Origin: an uncultured Actinomycetes bacterium
GTDB lineage: Bacteria; Actinomycetota; Acidimicrobiia; Acidimicrobiales; RAAP-2
Assembly: GCA_903826715.1 (NCBI GenBank)
Contig: CAIKFN010000008.1
Location: forward strand, 1 to 14,589
Length of the DNA stretch: 14,589 nt
Reading direction: 5' to 3'
Shown: positions 1-6,944 of the stretch, piece by piece
Layout: the number at the start of each line of letters is the position of its first letter
How positions within the stretch are numbered: position 1 is the stretch's first letter
Translations under genes and position numbers: made by a program
The notes under the pieces: model-generated
What the model saw: the letters and a program-made list of their open reading frames with translations, nothing else
The model's database searches: none
Told to the model about the DNA's origin: nothing

Positions 1-199
1 AGAAGTATTTGCAATTGCGGGACTCGACCCACTTAACCGTGGTGAGACTGTCCCAACTGTTCAGGTAACAGCGAAGCGTGCAAATGGTGAAGAGTTGAAG
101 TTTGAAGTGCGTCTACGTATTGATACGCCAACCGAAGCTGAGTACTACCGCCACGGTGGAGTTCTTAACTTCGTCCTTCGCCAGCTCGCTGCTAACTAG
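1..199 (+). CDS. acn: Aconitate hydratase, C-terminal end (partial)
   Basis: This is the last 65 codons of a gene that enters from the left edge; the first complete codon is at base 2 and the TAG stop is at 197-199. The peptide ends in RIDTPTEAEYYRHGG followed by LNFVLRQLAAN. That matches the conserved C-terminus of the monomeric aconitase (AcnA/IRP) family, the swivelling domain 4 that helps close the active site over citrate/isocitrate. The enzyme isomerises citrate to isocitrate in the TCA cycle using a [4Fe-4S] cluster; the cluster cysteines lie outside the window. The stop codon interlocks with that of the convergent PIG-L gene in the sequence CTAG, so no terminator fits between them. 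The family call rests on the C-terminal motif only. Confidence 0.88.
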   Translation, partial: EVFAIAGLDPLNRGETVPTVQVTAKRANGEELKFEVRLRIDTPTEAEYYRHGGVLNFVLRQLAAN

Positions 200-939
200 C
201 CAGTTGTAACAACGCGGAACGCTTCAGCGAAGCGCTTCTTCTTCATCCCGTTAGCTTTCGCGGTGGTGGCTGCCCATTCACGAATCATCGTGTCTAGGTT
301 TTCATTACCGCCAACTTGGCTTTCGTGACACTTCAGCGCTTCGATCTTTTTGTCAATCGTCTTGGTGATGTCAATAACCATGGTTGGAGTTGGTGATGAG
401 AACCAGAGCTGCTTCACTGCATGCGGTTGGTGACCTTCATCTAAAAGCTCTGGCTTGAAGTGTGGGTTACGAGCATCTGGGTAGATTGCGCGAACGGTTG
501 CTTCACCTGCTGCCATGTGGTCAGGGTGACTTGCGAACATGCGGTCCCAGTTGCGTTCTGGGTTCTGAGTAATAACAAGATCAGGCTGATGAACGCGAAT
601 AGCTCTCGAGATGTCTTTTCTGAGTTGCAGTGTCACTTCAACTTCGCCGTCTGAGTATCCAAGGAACGTGAGATCAGTTACCCCAACTACTTTTGCAGCA
701 GCAGTTTGTTCGGCTTCGCGGTATGCAGCGCGCTCAGCTTTAGTGTGCGTTGATGCATCACCGCCGGCGTCGCCAGAAGTTACGAGACAGTAAGCAACTT
801 CCACTCCGTGTTTCGTCAGGTACGCAACTGTTCCACCAACACCAAAGTCAATGTCGTCAGGGTGCGCAACAATGACCAGAGCTTTTTTAATGCTGTCATC
901 AAATTTGTAAACAGGTGTTGCAGATTTCTTCTTGGCCAT
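196..939 (-). CDS. PIG-L/LmbE-family zinc-dependent deacetylase
   Basis: A 247-residue protein of the PIG-L (LmbE-like) family, which removes N-acetyl groups from N-acetylglucosamine-type sugars; MshB, Mca and BshB are relatives. Both metal-site motifs are visible: AHPDD at residues 25-29 and SHPDH at 137-141. The family stretches TSGDAGG (54-60) and FLGYSDGEV (92-100) are also present. I chose the ATG at 939. It begins two bases after the upstream helicase stop and has AGAGGGA as Shine-Dalgarno about 6 bases away. A start at 966 would overlap the helicase and add nine unlikely residues. It is probably co-transcribed with the helicase. The sugar substrate cannot be told from sequence: a mycothiol-pathway role (MshB/Mca) is possible, but it lacks any thiol-pathway neighbour. 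Confidence 0.88.
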   Translation of the reverse strand: MAKKKSATPVYKFDDSIKKALVIVAHPDDIDFGVGGTVAYLTKHGVEVAYCLVTSGDAGGDASTHTKAERAAYREAEQTAAAKVVGVTDLTFLGYSDGEVEVTLQLRKDISRAIRVHQPDLVITQNPERNWDRMFASHPDHMAAGEATVRAIYPDARNPHFKPELLDEGHQPHAVKQLWFSSPTPTMVIDITKTIDKKIEALKCHESQVGGNENLDTMIREWAATTAKANGMKKKRFAEAFRVVTTG

Positions 940-941
940 TG

Positions 942-2183
942 TTATCCCTCTGAAGTTGGATCCCAATTAGTGAGATCTTTAAGTCGTTTATCGTTTGAGA
1001 ACACTTCCACAACTGGGCGCTTAAGCGCAATACGTCGCATAATTACTTCAGCTTCAATGATCTGGTTGTAGAGCAGCATCGAAACAACTACTCCCGTAGA
1101 TCCAGCGCGAGCTGTGCGGCCGGAACGGTGCAAGTACGCCTTGTGGTCTTCTGGCGGGTCGAAGTGAATTACGCAGTCAACGCCGTCAATGTGAATTCCT
1201 CGAGCAGCAACGTCAGTCGCTACAAGCACTGAGAGCTTGTCTGCAGTGAAGTCCGCCAGTGCCTTTTCACGCTGACTTTGTTTCAAGTCTCCGTGAATTG
1301 CTGCAGCATCAACGTTTTCTTTTTGTAGTTGCTCTACAAGGCGGTCAGCGCCGCGCTTGGTACGACAGAAAATAATTGTCTTATCCATTGACTTACAGAT
1401 ATTTGCTACTACCTTGACGCGGTCCATTTGGTGCACGTTAAGAAAGTGGTGCACCATGTTTGAAACAGTTTGAGAGTCACTGGCGACTTCGTGAAAAACT
1501 GGATCAGTAAGGTAACGCTTCACGAGACGGTCAATTGCGCCGTCGAGTGTTGCAGAGAACAACAACGTCTGGTGAGGGTGTTCAGCAATACGACGAAGAA
1601 CCCATTCGACTTGAGGCATGAAACCCATGTCGGCCATGCGGTCAGCTTCGTCAAGTACAAGAACATCAAGATTTTCTACATTCAGTTCACCCCGGTCACC
1701 GAGATCAATCAGTCGACCAGGAGTCGCAATGATGATGTCGCAACCCTTCTTCAGCGACTTCACTTGCTTTTCAATATCAGCGCCACCGTAGACAGCGTTT
1801 ACATGAAGCCCAAGTGCCTGACCAAGTGGTTCTAGAACTTCGTGCACCTGCACTGCAAGCTCACGAGTTGGAAGGAGCACAAGTCCACGCGGCCTGGCTG
1901 GTCCACCTTCAGGAATGATTTCTCTTTCACTGCGAGCAACACGCTGCAGCATTGGAAGTCCGAATCCCAGTGTCTTTCCAGAACCGGTCTTCGCCTTTCC
2001 ACAAACGTCGCGTCCCGCCAGGGCGTCATGAATAGTCATGGCCTGAATAGGAAAGGCAACAATGATGCCTTGGGCGCTCAGCGTTTCACAGAGCTTGGGA
2101 TCTACGCCTAATTCAGCGAAGGTTTTATTGGTGTCATACGAGTCTTGTGACGACGTCACAAACTCCGGGGATTCACTGCTCAC
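942..2183 (-). CDS. DEAD-box ATP-dependent RNA helicase
   Basis: A 413-residue superfamily 2 RNA helicase with every core motif in order. These are the upstream Phe-22 and Q-motif Gln-47, motif I AKTGSGKT (64-71), Ia PTRELA (105-110), GG (133-134), TPGR (154-157), motif II DEAD (178-181), SAT (210-212), IIFCRTK (270-276), ATDVAARG (322-329) and HRSGRTARAG (352-361). It would unwind short RNA duplexes with ATP in the cytoplasm, probably in ribosome assembly or RNA decay as for RhlE/CsdA/DeaD relatives. The protein stops soon after motif VI, so it has the two RecA domains but no long basic or RGG C-terminal tail; the exact subfamily is left open. The start is a GTG at 2183 with only a weak GAGAAAAG Shine-Dalgarno upstream. 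The PIG-L gene follows after two bases. Confidence 0.95.
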   Translation of the reverse strand: MSSESPEFVTSSQDSYDTNKTFAELGVDPKLCETLSAQGIIVAFPIQAMTIHDALAGRDVCGKAKTGSGKTLGFGLPMLQRVARSEREIIPEGGPARPRGLVLLPTRELAVQVHEVLEPLGQALGLHVNAVYGGADIEKQVKSLKKGCDIIIATPGRLIDLGDRGELNVENLDVLVLDEADRMADMGFMPQVEWVLRRIAEHPHQTLLFSATLDGAIDRLVKRYLTDPVFHEVASDSQTVSNMVHHFLNVHQMDRVKVVANICKSMDKTIIFCRTKRGADRLVEQLQKENVDAAAIHGDLKQSQREKALADFTADKLSVLVATDVAARGIHIDGVDCVIHFDPPEDHKAYLHRSGRTARAGSTGVVVSMLLYNQIIEAEVIMRRIALKRPVVEVFSNDKRLKDLTNWDPTSEG

Positions 2184-2265
2184 GGAACTACGGTCTTTTC
2201 TCGGTCGGACCCGGAACCGTCGTTCGAAAGTGTGGGCCCAAGCTCGCTTCTAGAGCTTCGTGTCC

Positions 2266-2272
2266 TAGTCTA
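2266..2272. promoter_or_regulatory. Candidate shared -10 element for divergent helicase and bcp genes
   Basis: The 131-base divergent gap (2184-2314) holds the near-palindrome TAGTCTA. It gives a TAnnnT -10 hexamer on both strands: TAGTCT reading towards bcp and TAGACT reading towards the helicase. Predicted leaders would be about 36 and 77 bases. No good -35 is seen on either side, so this is only a candidate. The same gap also contains a 6-base inverted repeat, AAGCTC (2240-2245) and GAGCTT (2253-2258), of unknown meaning. Confidence 0.25.
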
Positions 2273-2314
2273 CGTGACAGTTCTTTGTTTTAAACGAAAA
2301 CTTTGAGGAGCACG

Positions 2315-2779
2315 ATGTCCCGTCTAGAGATTGGTGCAAAAGCACCAGCATTCACCCTTACTAACCAGAATGGAAAGAAGGTTTCTTCCAAAGCACTACT
2401 CGGCAAGCGTTACGTTCTCTACTTTTACCCTCAAGATGACACGCCGGGTTGCACGAGAGAAGCGTGTCAGTTCAATGACGAACTGAGCGGTTTCAAGAAA
2501 ATCAAAGTCACAGTTCTTGGAGTGTCACCTGATGATGCTGCATCTCACGTTGCGTTTCGAAAGAAGTATGGACTCAGTTTTGATCTCTTGAGTGACCCTG
2601 ACAAAAAAGTTATGGAGAAATTCGGTGCCTACGGCGAAAAGATGATGTACGGCAAAAAGACGATTGGCATCATTCGCTCAACATTCGTTATTGGTCCAAC
2701 TGGAACAGTTGAGCAAGCACTGTATGGAGTCAAGACCGAGGGGCACGCTTCACGCGTGCTTGGATCTCTCGCAAACTAG
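2315..2779 (+). CDS. bcp: Peroxiredoxin, Bcp/PrxQ type (thiol peroxidase)
   Basis: A 154-residue peroxiredoxin of usual Bcp length that reduces hydrogen peroxide and organic hydroperoxides using thioredoxin-type reductants. The active-site stretch DDTPGCTREAC (41-51) carries peroxidatic Cys-46 with Thr-43. Cys-51 sits five residues on, which is the atypical 2-Cys (PrxQ) arrangement in which both cysteines lie on one helix. IIRSTFVIGPTG near the C-terminus is the conserved Arg-containing strand. I chose the ATG at 2315 because TTTGAGGAG (2302-2310) sits four bases upstream. An in-frame TTG at 2303 lies inside that Shine-Dalgarno and is unlikely to be used. It is a single-gene unit divergent from the helicase, and its stop interlocks with that of the DedA gene in CTAG. 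Confidence 0.95.
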   Translation: MSRLEIGAKAPAFTLTNQNGKKVSSKALLGKRYVLYFYPQDDTPGCTREACQFNDELSGFKKIKVTVLGVSPDDAASHVAFRKKYGLSFDLLSDPDKKVMEKFGAYGEKMMYGKKTIGIIRSTFVIGPTGTVEQALYGVKTEGHASRVLGSLAN

Positions 2780-3387
2780 TTCGACGAGTTGTGGCGGCGA
2801 ACAGTTTTAATACGGTGCCAGAATCCGAATCCAATGAGCAGCACCAAGATAATTATCGTTGGAGTCTGTGCCATGTGGAAATTCTTACTCACGTGTTGCC
2901 AGTTAGAACCAGCGGCGTAACCAAGTCCTGCGAGCAGTGAAACCCACGCGGCAGAACCAATAACGGTTAGGGCCACGAAACGTCCACGCTTCATTTCAGC
3001 AATACCTGCAGGAACTGAAATGGCACTTCGAACAACTGGAATGACACGACCTATGAGAACTGAAACTGCGCCGTACTTTTCAAACCATCGCTCCATGGCG
3101 TCTAAATCTTTGTGCGTTAGAAGAATCCACTTGCCCCAGCGATCGACAATCGCGCGGCCAGCGGTGCGTCCAACTTCGTAGGCAATCACCGAACCAACCA
3201 GCGAGCCGAGCGTTCCGATCAGAATTACTGCCCACATTGAGAATTGTGCATGACCAAGGACCGCACTTGTGCAGAGCGCCCCGGCGAAGCCAAACGTGAC
3301 CTCGGAAGGGATTGGTGCACAGGCCGACTCAATTACCGCGAGGAACAAAAGAGCCCAGTATCCATAATTTTGAACGAAAGATGACAT
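2776..3387 (-). CDS. DedA-family (SNARE-associated/VTT) integral membrane protein
   Basis: A 203-residue multi-spanning membrane protein. It shows the DedA hallmarks: an early acidic/proline loop (AVIESACAPIPSE), then GSVIAYEVGRTAGR, then F-x-KYG followed by IGRVIPVVRS and VPAGIAEMKRGRF. The two Arg residues and the acidic residues are those tied to activity in the family. DedA proteins are thought to act as lipid flippases (undecaprenyl phosphate or phosphatidylethanolamine) and to depend on the proton motive force; which lipid this one moves is unknown. The C-terminus ends in a last membrane helix and a short basic tail. The ATG at 3387 directly abuts AAGGG, which is tighter than normal Shine-Dalgarno spacing. 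The gene stands alone between convergent bcp and divergent kinase. Confidence 0.9.
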   Translation of the reverse strand: MSSFVQNYGYWALLFLAVIESACAPIPSEVTFGFAGALCTSAVLGHAQFSMWAVILIGTLGSLVGSVIAYEVGRTAGRAIVDRWGKWILLTHKDLDAMERWFEKYGAVSVLIGRVIPVVRSAISVPAGIAEMKRGRFVALTVIGSAAWVSLLAGLGYAAGSNWQHVSKNFHMAQTPTIIILVLLIGFGFWHRIKTVRRHNSSN

Positions 3388-3405
3388 CCCTTAATTCTGG
3401 CCTAC

Positions 3406-3434
3406 TGGCAAGGTAAATGTAGTCATTCTTGCCA
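3406..3434. promoter_or_regulatory. Inverted repeat in the dedA/kinase divergent promoter gap
   Basis: The 96-base gap between the divergent starts holds a perfect 7-base inverted repeat, TGGCAAG (3406-3412) and CTTGCCA (3428-3434), separated by 15 bases. The half-site centres are 22 bases apart, about two helical turns, as for a dimeric regulator. The right arm contains TTGCCA, a possible -35 box for the kinase gene. No -10 is convincing. Operator function is inference. Confidence 0.3.
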
Positions 3435-3470
3435 ACTTCTTAGAAAGATGTTTTAGGGCAAACTGTTCTA

Positions 3471-3479
3471 GGGGGGGGG
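3471..3479 (+). repeat. Nine-G homopolymer at the ribosome-binding site of the kinase gene
   Basis: A run of nine G residues ends four bases before the ATG at 3484, exactly where a Shine-Dalgarno would sit; there is no other candidate. G runs of this length are prone to slipped-strand change in replication and to sequencing or assembly error, so the true length may vary between cells or be miscounted here. Confidence 0.75.
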
Positions 3480-3483
3480 CGTT

Positions 3484-4539
3484 ATGGAATCAATTCCAAG
3501 TATTGAACAAATAAACGTGGGATGGCTCAATTCACATTTTGAAAGTTCACTTGAATCAGAAATAGAAACGCAGCGTGTTGGCAATGGACAGGTTGCATTA
3601 TGTGTTCGCTTCTCGCTTTCGTCTAATGAAGGGCAATTCTCATTCGTTGCCAAGGGCCCATCAAAAGATGAAACCAGCCGAGCAACTGCAAAAATGCAGC
3701 AGCTCTATTTGCGAGAAACTTCCTTCTATAAATACCTTGCCCCAACACTAGAAACACGAACTCCGGAATGTTTTTACGTCGAACATGACAACGAGGATAA
3801 CTTTCTCATGCTTCTTGAAGACATGGCGCCGGCGAATGTTGCTGACCAGTTTGAAGGCATCACCAAAGAGATGGCCATGACGGGGCTTAAAGAACTCGCT
3901 GGCCTTCACGCTCCAACAATGAACGACAATGAACTGCACCAGGCTGACTGGCTTGGCGGGGTGAGTGAATCACTTGCACCACTCATGGAAGCAATCCTTC
4001 CTGCACTGTTCACTCAGTTCATTGAACGATACGCAAACTCTGTTGATCCGGGTCTCATTGCATTCGTGAAGAGACTTTCTAAGAACCTCGAAGCATTCCG
4101 CGGTTACAAGCCATACTCACCTTGCGTAACTCACGGTGACTTTCGAACTGACAACCTTCTCTTTGACGCCAAGGGTGGCACTGTTCCACTCTGTGTTGTT
4201 GACTGGCAGACCGTGAGCGTAGCAAGTCCCATGCTCGACGTTGCTTACTTTTTGACTACCAGTCTCACGGCGCAGGACCGTGATGACTACGAAGACGAAT
4301 TAATTAGTTTTTACCTCACAGAACTTTCACGTCTTGGTGGTTTTCTGCCACTAGAAATAGCTAGAAAGGAATTCTCTCGTTACACACTTCAACCAGTTGT
4401 GATGCTGGTCTGTGCTGCAGTACTGGTTGAGCAGACCGAGCGTGGGGACCGGATGTTCATGACAATGATTGAGCGTGGTATCAATGCAGCAACAAAGTGG
4501 AACGCCCTAGACGAATTGGAAAAGCATGCTGCTTCCTGA
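3484..4539 (+). CDS. CHK/EcKL-like aminoglycoside-phosphotransferase-fold small-molecule kinase
   Basis: A 351-residue cytoplasmic kinase of the aminoglycoside/choline phosphotransferase fold, closest by motif to the CHK/ecdysteroid-kinase-like branch. Visible elements are the ATP-lysine VAKGP (Lys-57), the helix Glu in LRETSFYKYL (Glu-78), the hinge-like FLMLLEDMAP (107-116), the catalytic loop THGDFRTDN (216-224, with Asp-219 and Asn-224) and the metal motif VVDWQ (239-243). It should transfer ATP phosphate to the hydroxyl of a small, probably hydrophobic molecule; the substrate is unknown. The start follows a G9 tract. Its last 14 bases overlap the next gene, which suggests translational coupling and a shared job. 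Residues after about 260 are helical and less conserved. Confidence 0.85.
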   Translation: MESIPSIEQINVGWLNSHFESSLESEIETQRVGNGQVALCVRFSLSSNEGQFSFVAKGPSKDETSRATAKMQQLYLRETSFYKYLAPTLETRTPECFYVEHDNEDNFLMLLEDMAPANVADQFEGITKEMAMTGLKELAGLHAPTMNDNELHQADWLGGVSESLAPLMEAILPALFTQFIERYANSVDPGLIAFVKRLSKNLEAFRGYKPYSPCVTHGDFRTDNLLFDAKGGTVPLCVVDWQTVSVASPMLDVAYFLTTSLTAQDRDDYEDELISFYLTELSRLGGFLPLEIARKEFSRYTLQPVVMLVCAAVLVEQTERGDRMFMTMIERGINAATKWNALDELEKHAAS

Positions 4540-5581
4540 AGATGACTTCCCTGTCCACCAGACTGCGCAACCGCTCGCACACGTTATGGATGGGCACCCA
4601 AACGCCTACGACCGTTTCTGGTTCAATGGGTACACCGAAGACTTCTACTTCGCAGTTGCTCTTGGTCTCTATCCCAACCGTGGCGTTATCGATGGAGCCT
4701 TTTCCGTAGTTCTAGGTGACAAGCAGTACAGCGTGTTCGCGAGTGATGCTCTGGTTGCAAGACCAACAGCCGTAGGTCCAATTTCAATTGAAATTATTGA
4801 ACCAATGCGCGTTAACCGCATTCGTGTGAATGCTCCCGAGCAGGGACTTAGCTGCGACCTCACCTACACAACTCGCACCGCTGTTTACGAAGAACCTCGC
4901 CAAACCATGCACGACGGTCCACGCATCTTCATGGACGTCACCCGAGCAACACAACTTGGCACTTGGTCTGGATGGATTGAAACACCTGAAGGTAGAACTG
5001 AACTAACACAAACGGTTTATGGCACGAAAGATCGTTCTTGGGGTGTTCGACCGGTTGGCGAGCCACTGCCTGGAGCTCCATCAACGCGAGTGCCACAACT
5101 TTGCTTCTTGTGGTCACCACTTAACTTCTCTGACCGTGGTGTGCACTTCATGACGTTTGATGACAGCATTGGTACCCCAATCAGCAGGTCCGCTGCGCTA
5201 CTGCCAACTGATAACAGTGCCATTACACACGAAACCGCAAGTATGGACATTGTTATGTCACCAAAGACACGCTGGATGAAGAACGCAACGTTGTTCTTTG
5301 GAAACGAAACAATCGAACTCACACCATTATTTCGTTTTCAGATGCGTGGAGCAGGGTATTCGCATCCGCAGTATGCACACGGTAGATGGCATGGTGGGCC
5401 AGTTGTTGACGGCGAAGTTCTAGAGCTTTCTAAATTGAATCCGCTTGAACTCCCAAACATTCACGTGCAACACATTGTAAAAGCAACGTCGACTCGTGGG
5501 ACAGGCATCGGCGTTCTGGAACAGCTCATCATTGGCCCCTACGAGCCAGCACAACTAGAGGGACTACTGAACGGTGCCTAG
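4526..5581 (+). CDS. Lipocalin-like (AttH/CrtC/Svf1-type, DUF7064/7065-like) protein
   Basis: A 351-residue protein with no signal peptide or membrane helix, rich in beta-strand-like alternation. The stretch GTKDRSWGVRP (166-176) resembles the DxSWGxR motif of the AttH/CrtC/Svf1 superfamily, whose members have two lipocalin-like barrels and handle hydrophobic ligands. I associate this architecture with DUF7064/DUF7065 proteins of actinobacteria, from memory. The ATG at 4526 lies inside the kinase gene, preceded by GGAAAAG. The next in-frame ATG (4586) would remove a plausible N-terminus. The tight coupling suggests it binds, or chemically alters, the molecule that the kinase phosphorylates, but that is inference. 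Its stop interlocks with that of the YHYH gene in CTAG. Confidence 0.65.
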   Translation: MLLPEDDFPVHQTAQPLAHVMDGHPNAYDRFWFNGYTEDFYFAVALGLYPNRGVIDGAFSVVLGDKQYSVFASDALVARPTAVGPISIEIIEPMRVNRIRVNAPEQGLSCDLTYTTRTAVYEEPRQTMHDGPRIFMDVTRATQLGTWSGWIETPEGRTELTQTVYGTKDRSWGVRPVGEPLPGAPSTRVPQLCFLWSPLNFSDRGVHFMTFDDSIGTPISRSAALLPTDNSAITHETASMDIVMSPKTRWMKNATLFFGNETIELTPLFRFQMRGAGYSHPQYAHGRWHGGPVVDGEVLELSKLNPLELPNIHVQHIVKATSTRGTGIGVLEQLIIGPYEPAQLEGLLNGA

Positions 5582-6942
5582 TAACAAATATTGTCTTTGA
5601 GGTTTTTTAGCTCCGTCAGCAAGTACGCGATTTGTTGTGGATCAGCCGCTAGGTCTTTAGCAGTTACAACATGACTAACTTTAGAGCTCATCATGCTTCT
5701 GTAATTACCGAGTGCATACGTCTTCTTTGAAGTCGTGCTTGAGAGTCCCTGTGGAGGAGGACCGCCACCTGGTGGAGGGCCGCCGTTTCCGCCGCCGCCC
5801 GGACCGCCGCCTCCTGGACCACCGCCACTTCCTGGGCCAGATTGATTAATTATGCTTTGCATTGACTGAGTGTATGAAGCGCTAGGTAAGCCGTGGAAGC
5901 ACGCAATGGATGAACGTGCACCCTTTATGTTTTCAAGTACGTAGTGATAAACACCAGCGGTGTAACCGGGAACAGGTGAAAAAATACCATTGCATTCATC
6001 TAATGAACTGACAGGAACGGTGCTGCCGCTCATGTCAATGTTGTCGTAGACACCATATCCATCAAATGCGAATCCCACTAGAACTGGCTTCTTGGTAAGT
6101 GCATTTACTTCATCGACTGGTGTCAGTGTCGCTGATGAAAAATCAGTGACACTCTTAACATCCACGCTCTGGCCAGTAGCCCACTGCACGAGGCAGGTTG
6201 GAACAGCGTGATAGTGAAAGTTCATTGGACTGTGACTATTGCAGTTGTCAACAAATGAAGCTGTAACTCCACCAGACGTAATAGAGAAATTTGCAGCTGT
6301 CGCCGGTTCAAGTCCAGCGTCGTAAGGGTTGAAAAGCACACCACCATCAATCGTCACTCCAATAGGTCCAAGTGGTGCAGCAGTGGTTGTCGTAGACCAC
6401 TGAGGAGTCAGTGGCAAGGTGTAGTTGTAATTATTATTAATCAACCCTGATTTTCCAGGCTGAAGCACAGCTCCAGCAGCAACAGGATTTGTCTCAACAG
6501 CTGGTCTTGCGTAATTCGTCGCGACAAACTGTGCCGGTATAGGAGCTGTTGTTTTATATGTCCATGATCCATTGCCTACGGTCGCGGTAACGTTAGATGT
6601 CCACTTCGCACTCGCGATTGCAGCAGCTTCACTCTGACTTGTTTCAGTTGTTGGTGCAATAGTTGACGTCGTGTTTGATGTTGTGGTTGAAGTTTTCACT
6701 CCCTTATTCCAAACAAATTTTTTCCCACTCGCTACGCACGTGAAGCGAGTTCCCATCATCGTTATTGATTTACCTTTTGGCGAGCATGCCGCTCCAGCTT
6801 TAGGCGTAGTTGATGAATAAGCATTGACTATTGGAACGCCTACAAGGCTCGCAACCATCAGTACCAAAAGCGAGAAATGCAAAGTCTTGTTTTTTAGTAC
6901 AGAGTTGAATCGAGCGTCGTTATTCATAATTCTTAAAATCAT
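5578..6942 (-). CDS. Secreted YHYH-domain protein with Gly/Pro-rich linker
   Basis: About 454 residues. A Sec signal peptide is clear: a basic N-region with KNKT, the hydrophobic LLVLMVASLVGVPIV and likely cleavage after VNA (residue 41). A short module with Cys-53 and Cys-69 ends in KKFVWNKG, a pattern I recognise from other actinobacterial secreted proteins. A Thr/Ser linker follows (83-103). The YHYH domain runs from about 190 to 350, with NFHYHAVPTC (241-250), GFAFDGYGVYD (290-300), DECNG and VYHYV (331-335), and Cys residues 234, 250, 317 and 348. Gly/Pro-rich repeats fill 369-399, then a soluble tail without sorting signal or membrane helix. The domain's function is unknown; its His and Cys residues suggest metal binding. 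The start is uncertain: ATG 6942 is two bases after the fpg stop, ATG 6927 is equally possible, and neither has a Shine-Dalgarno. Confidence 0.82.
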   Translation of the reverse strand: MILRIMNNDARFNSVLKNKTLHFSLLVLMVASLVGVPIVNAYSSTTPKAGAACSPKGKSITMMGTRFTCVASGKKFVWNKGVKTSTTTSNTTSTIAPTTETSQSEAAAIASAKWTSNVTATVGNGSWTYKTTAPIPAQFVATNYARPAVETNPVAAGAVLQPGKSGLINNNYNYTLPLTPQWSTTTTAAPLGPIGVTIDGGVLFNPYDAGLEPATAANFSITSGGVTASFVDNCNSHSPMNFHYHAVPTCLVQWATGQSVDVKSVTDFSSATLTPVDEVNALTKKPVLVGFAFDGYGVYDNIDMSGSTVPVSSLDECNGIFSPVPGYTAGVYHYVLENIKGARSSIACFHGLPSASYTQSMQSIINQSGPGSGGGPGGGGPGGGGNGGPPPGGGPPPQGLSSTTSKKTYALGNYRSMMSSKVSHVVTAKDLAADPQQIAYLLTELKNLKDNICY

Positions 6943-6944
6943 AC

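Noticed and set aside
196..939. PIG-L deacetylase as MshB or Mca of mycothiol biosynthesis
   Set aside because: The family motifs fit any PIG-L protein and no mycothiol gene is adjacent, so a specific name is not supported.
940..966. Nine-residue N-terminal extension of the PIG-L deacetylase
   Set aside because: It would overlap the end of the helicase gene, while the ATG at 939 has a good Shine-Dalgarno and begins right after the helicase stop.
2240..2258. AAGCTC-N7-GAGCTT as a terminator or riboswitch in the helicase/bcp gap
   Set aside because: A 6-base stem with no T run and no larger fold around it; such short repeats occur by chance, so it is only mentioned under the promoter entry.
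5746..5838. GC-rich CCGCCG/CCACC tract as a tandem DNA repeat or mobile-element scar
   Set aside because: It is irregular at DNA level and fully explained as codons for the Gly/Pro-rich linker of the YHYH protein.
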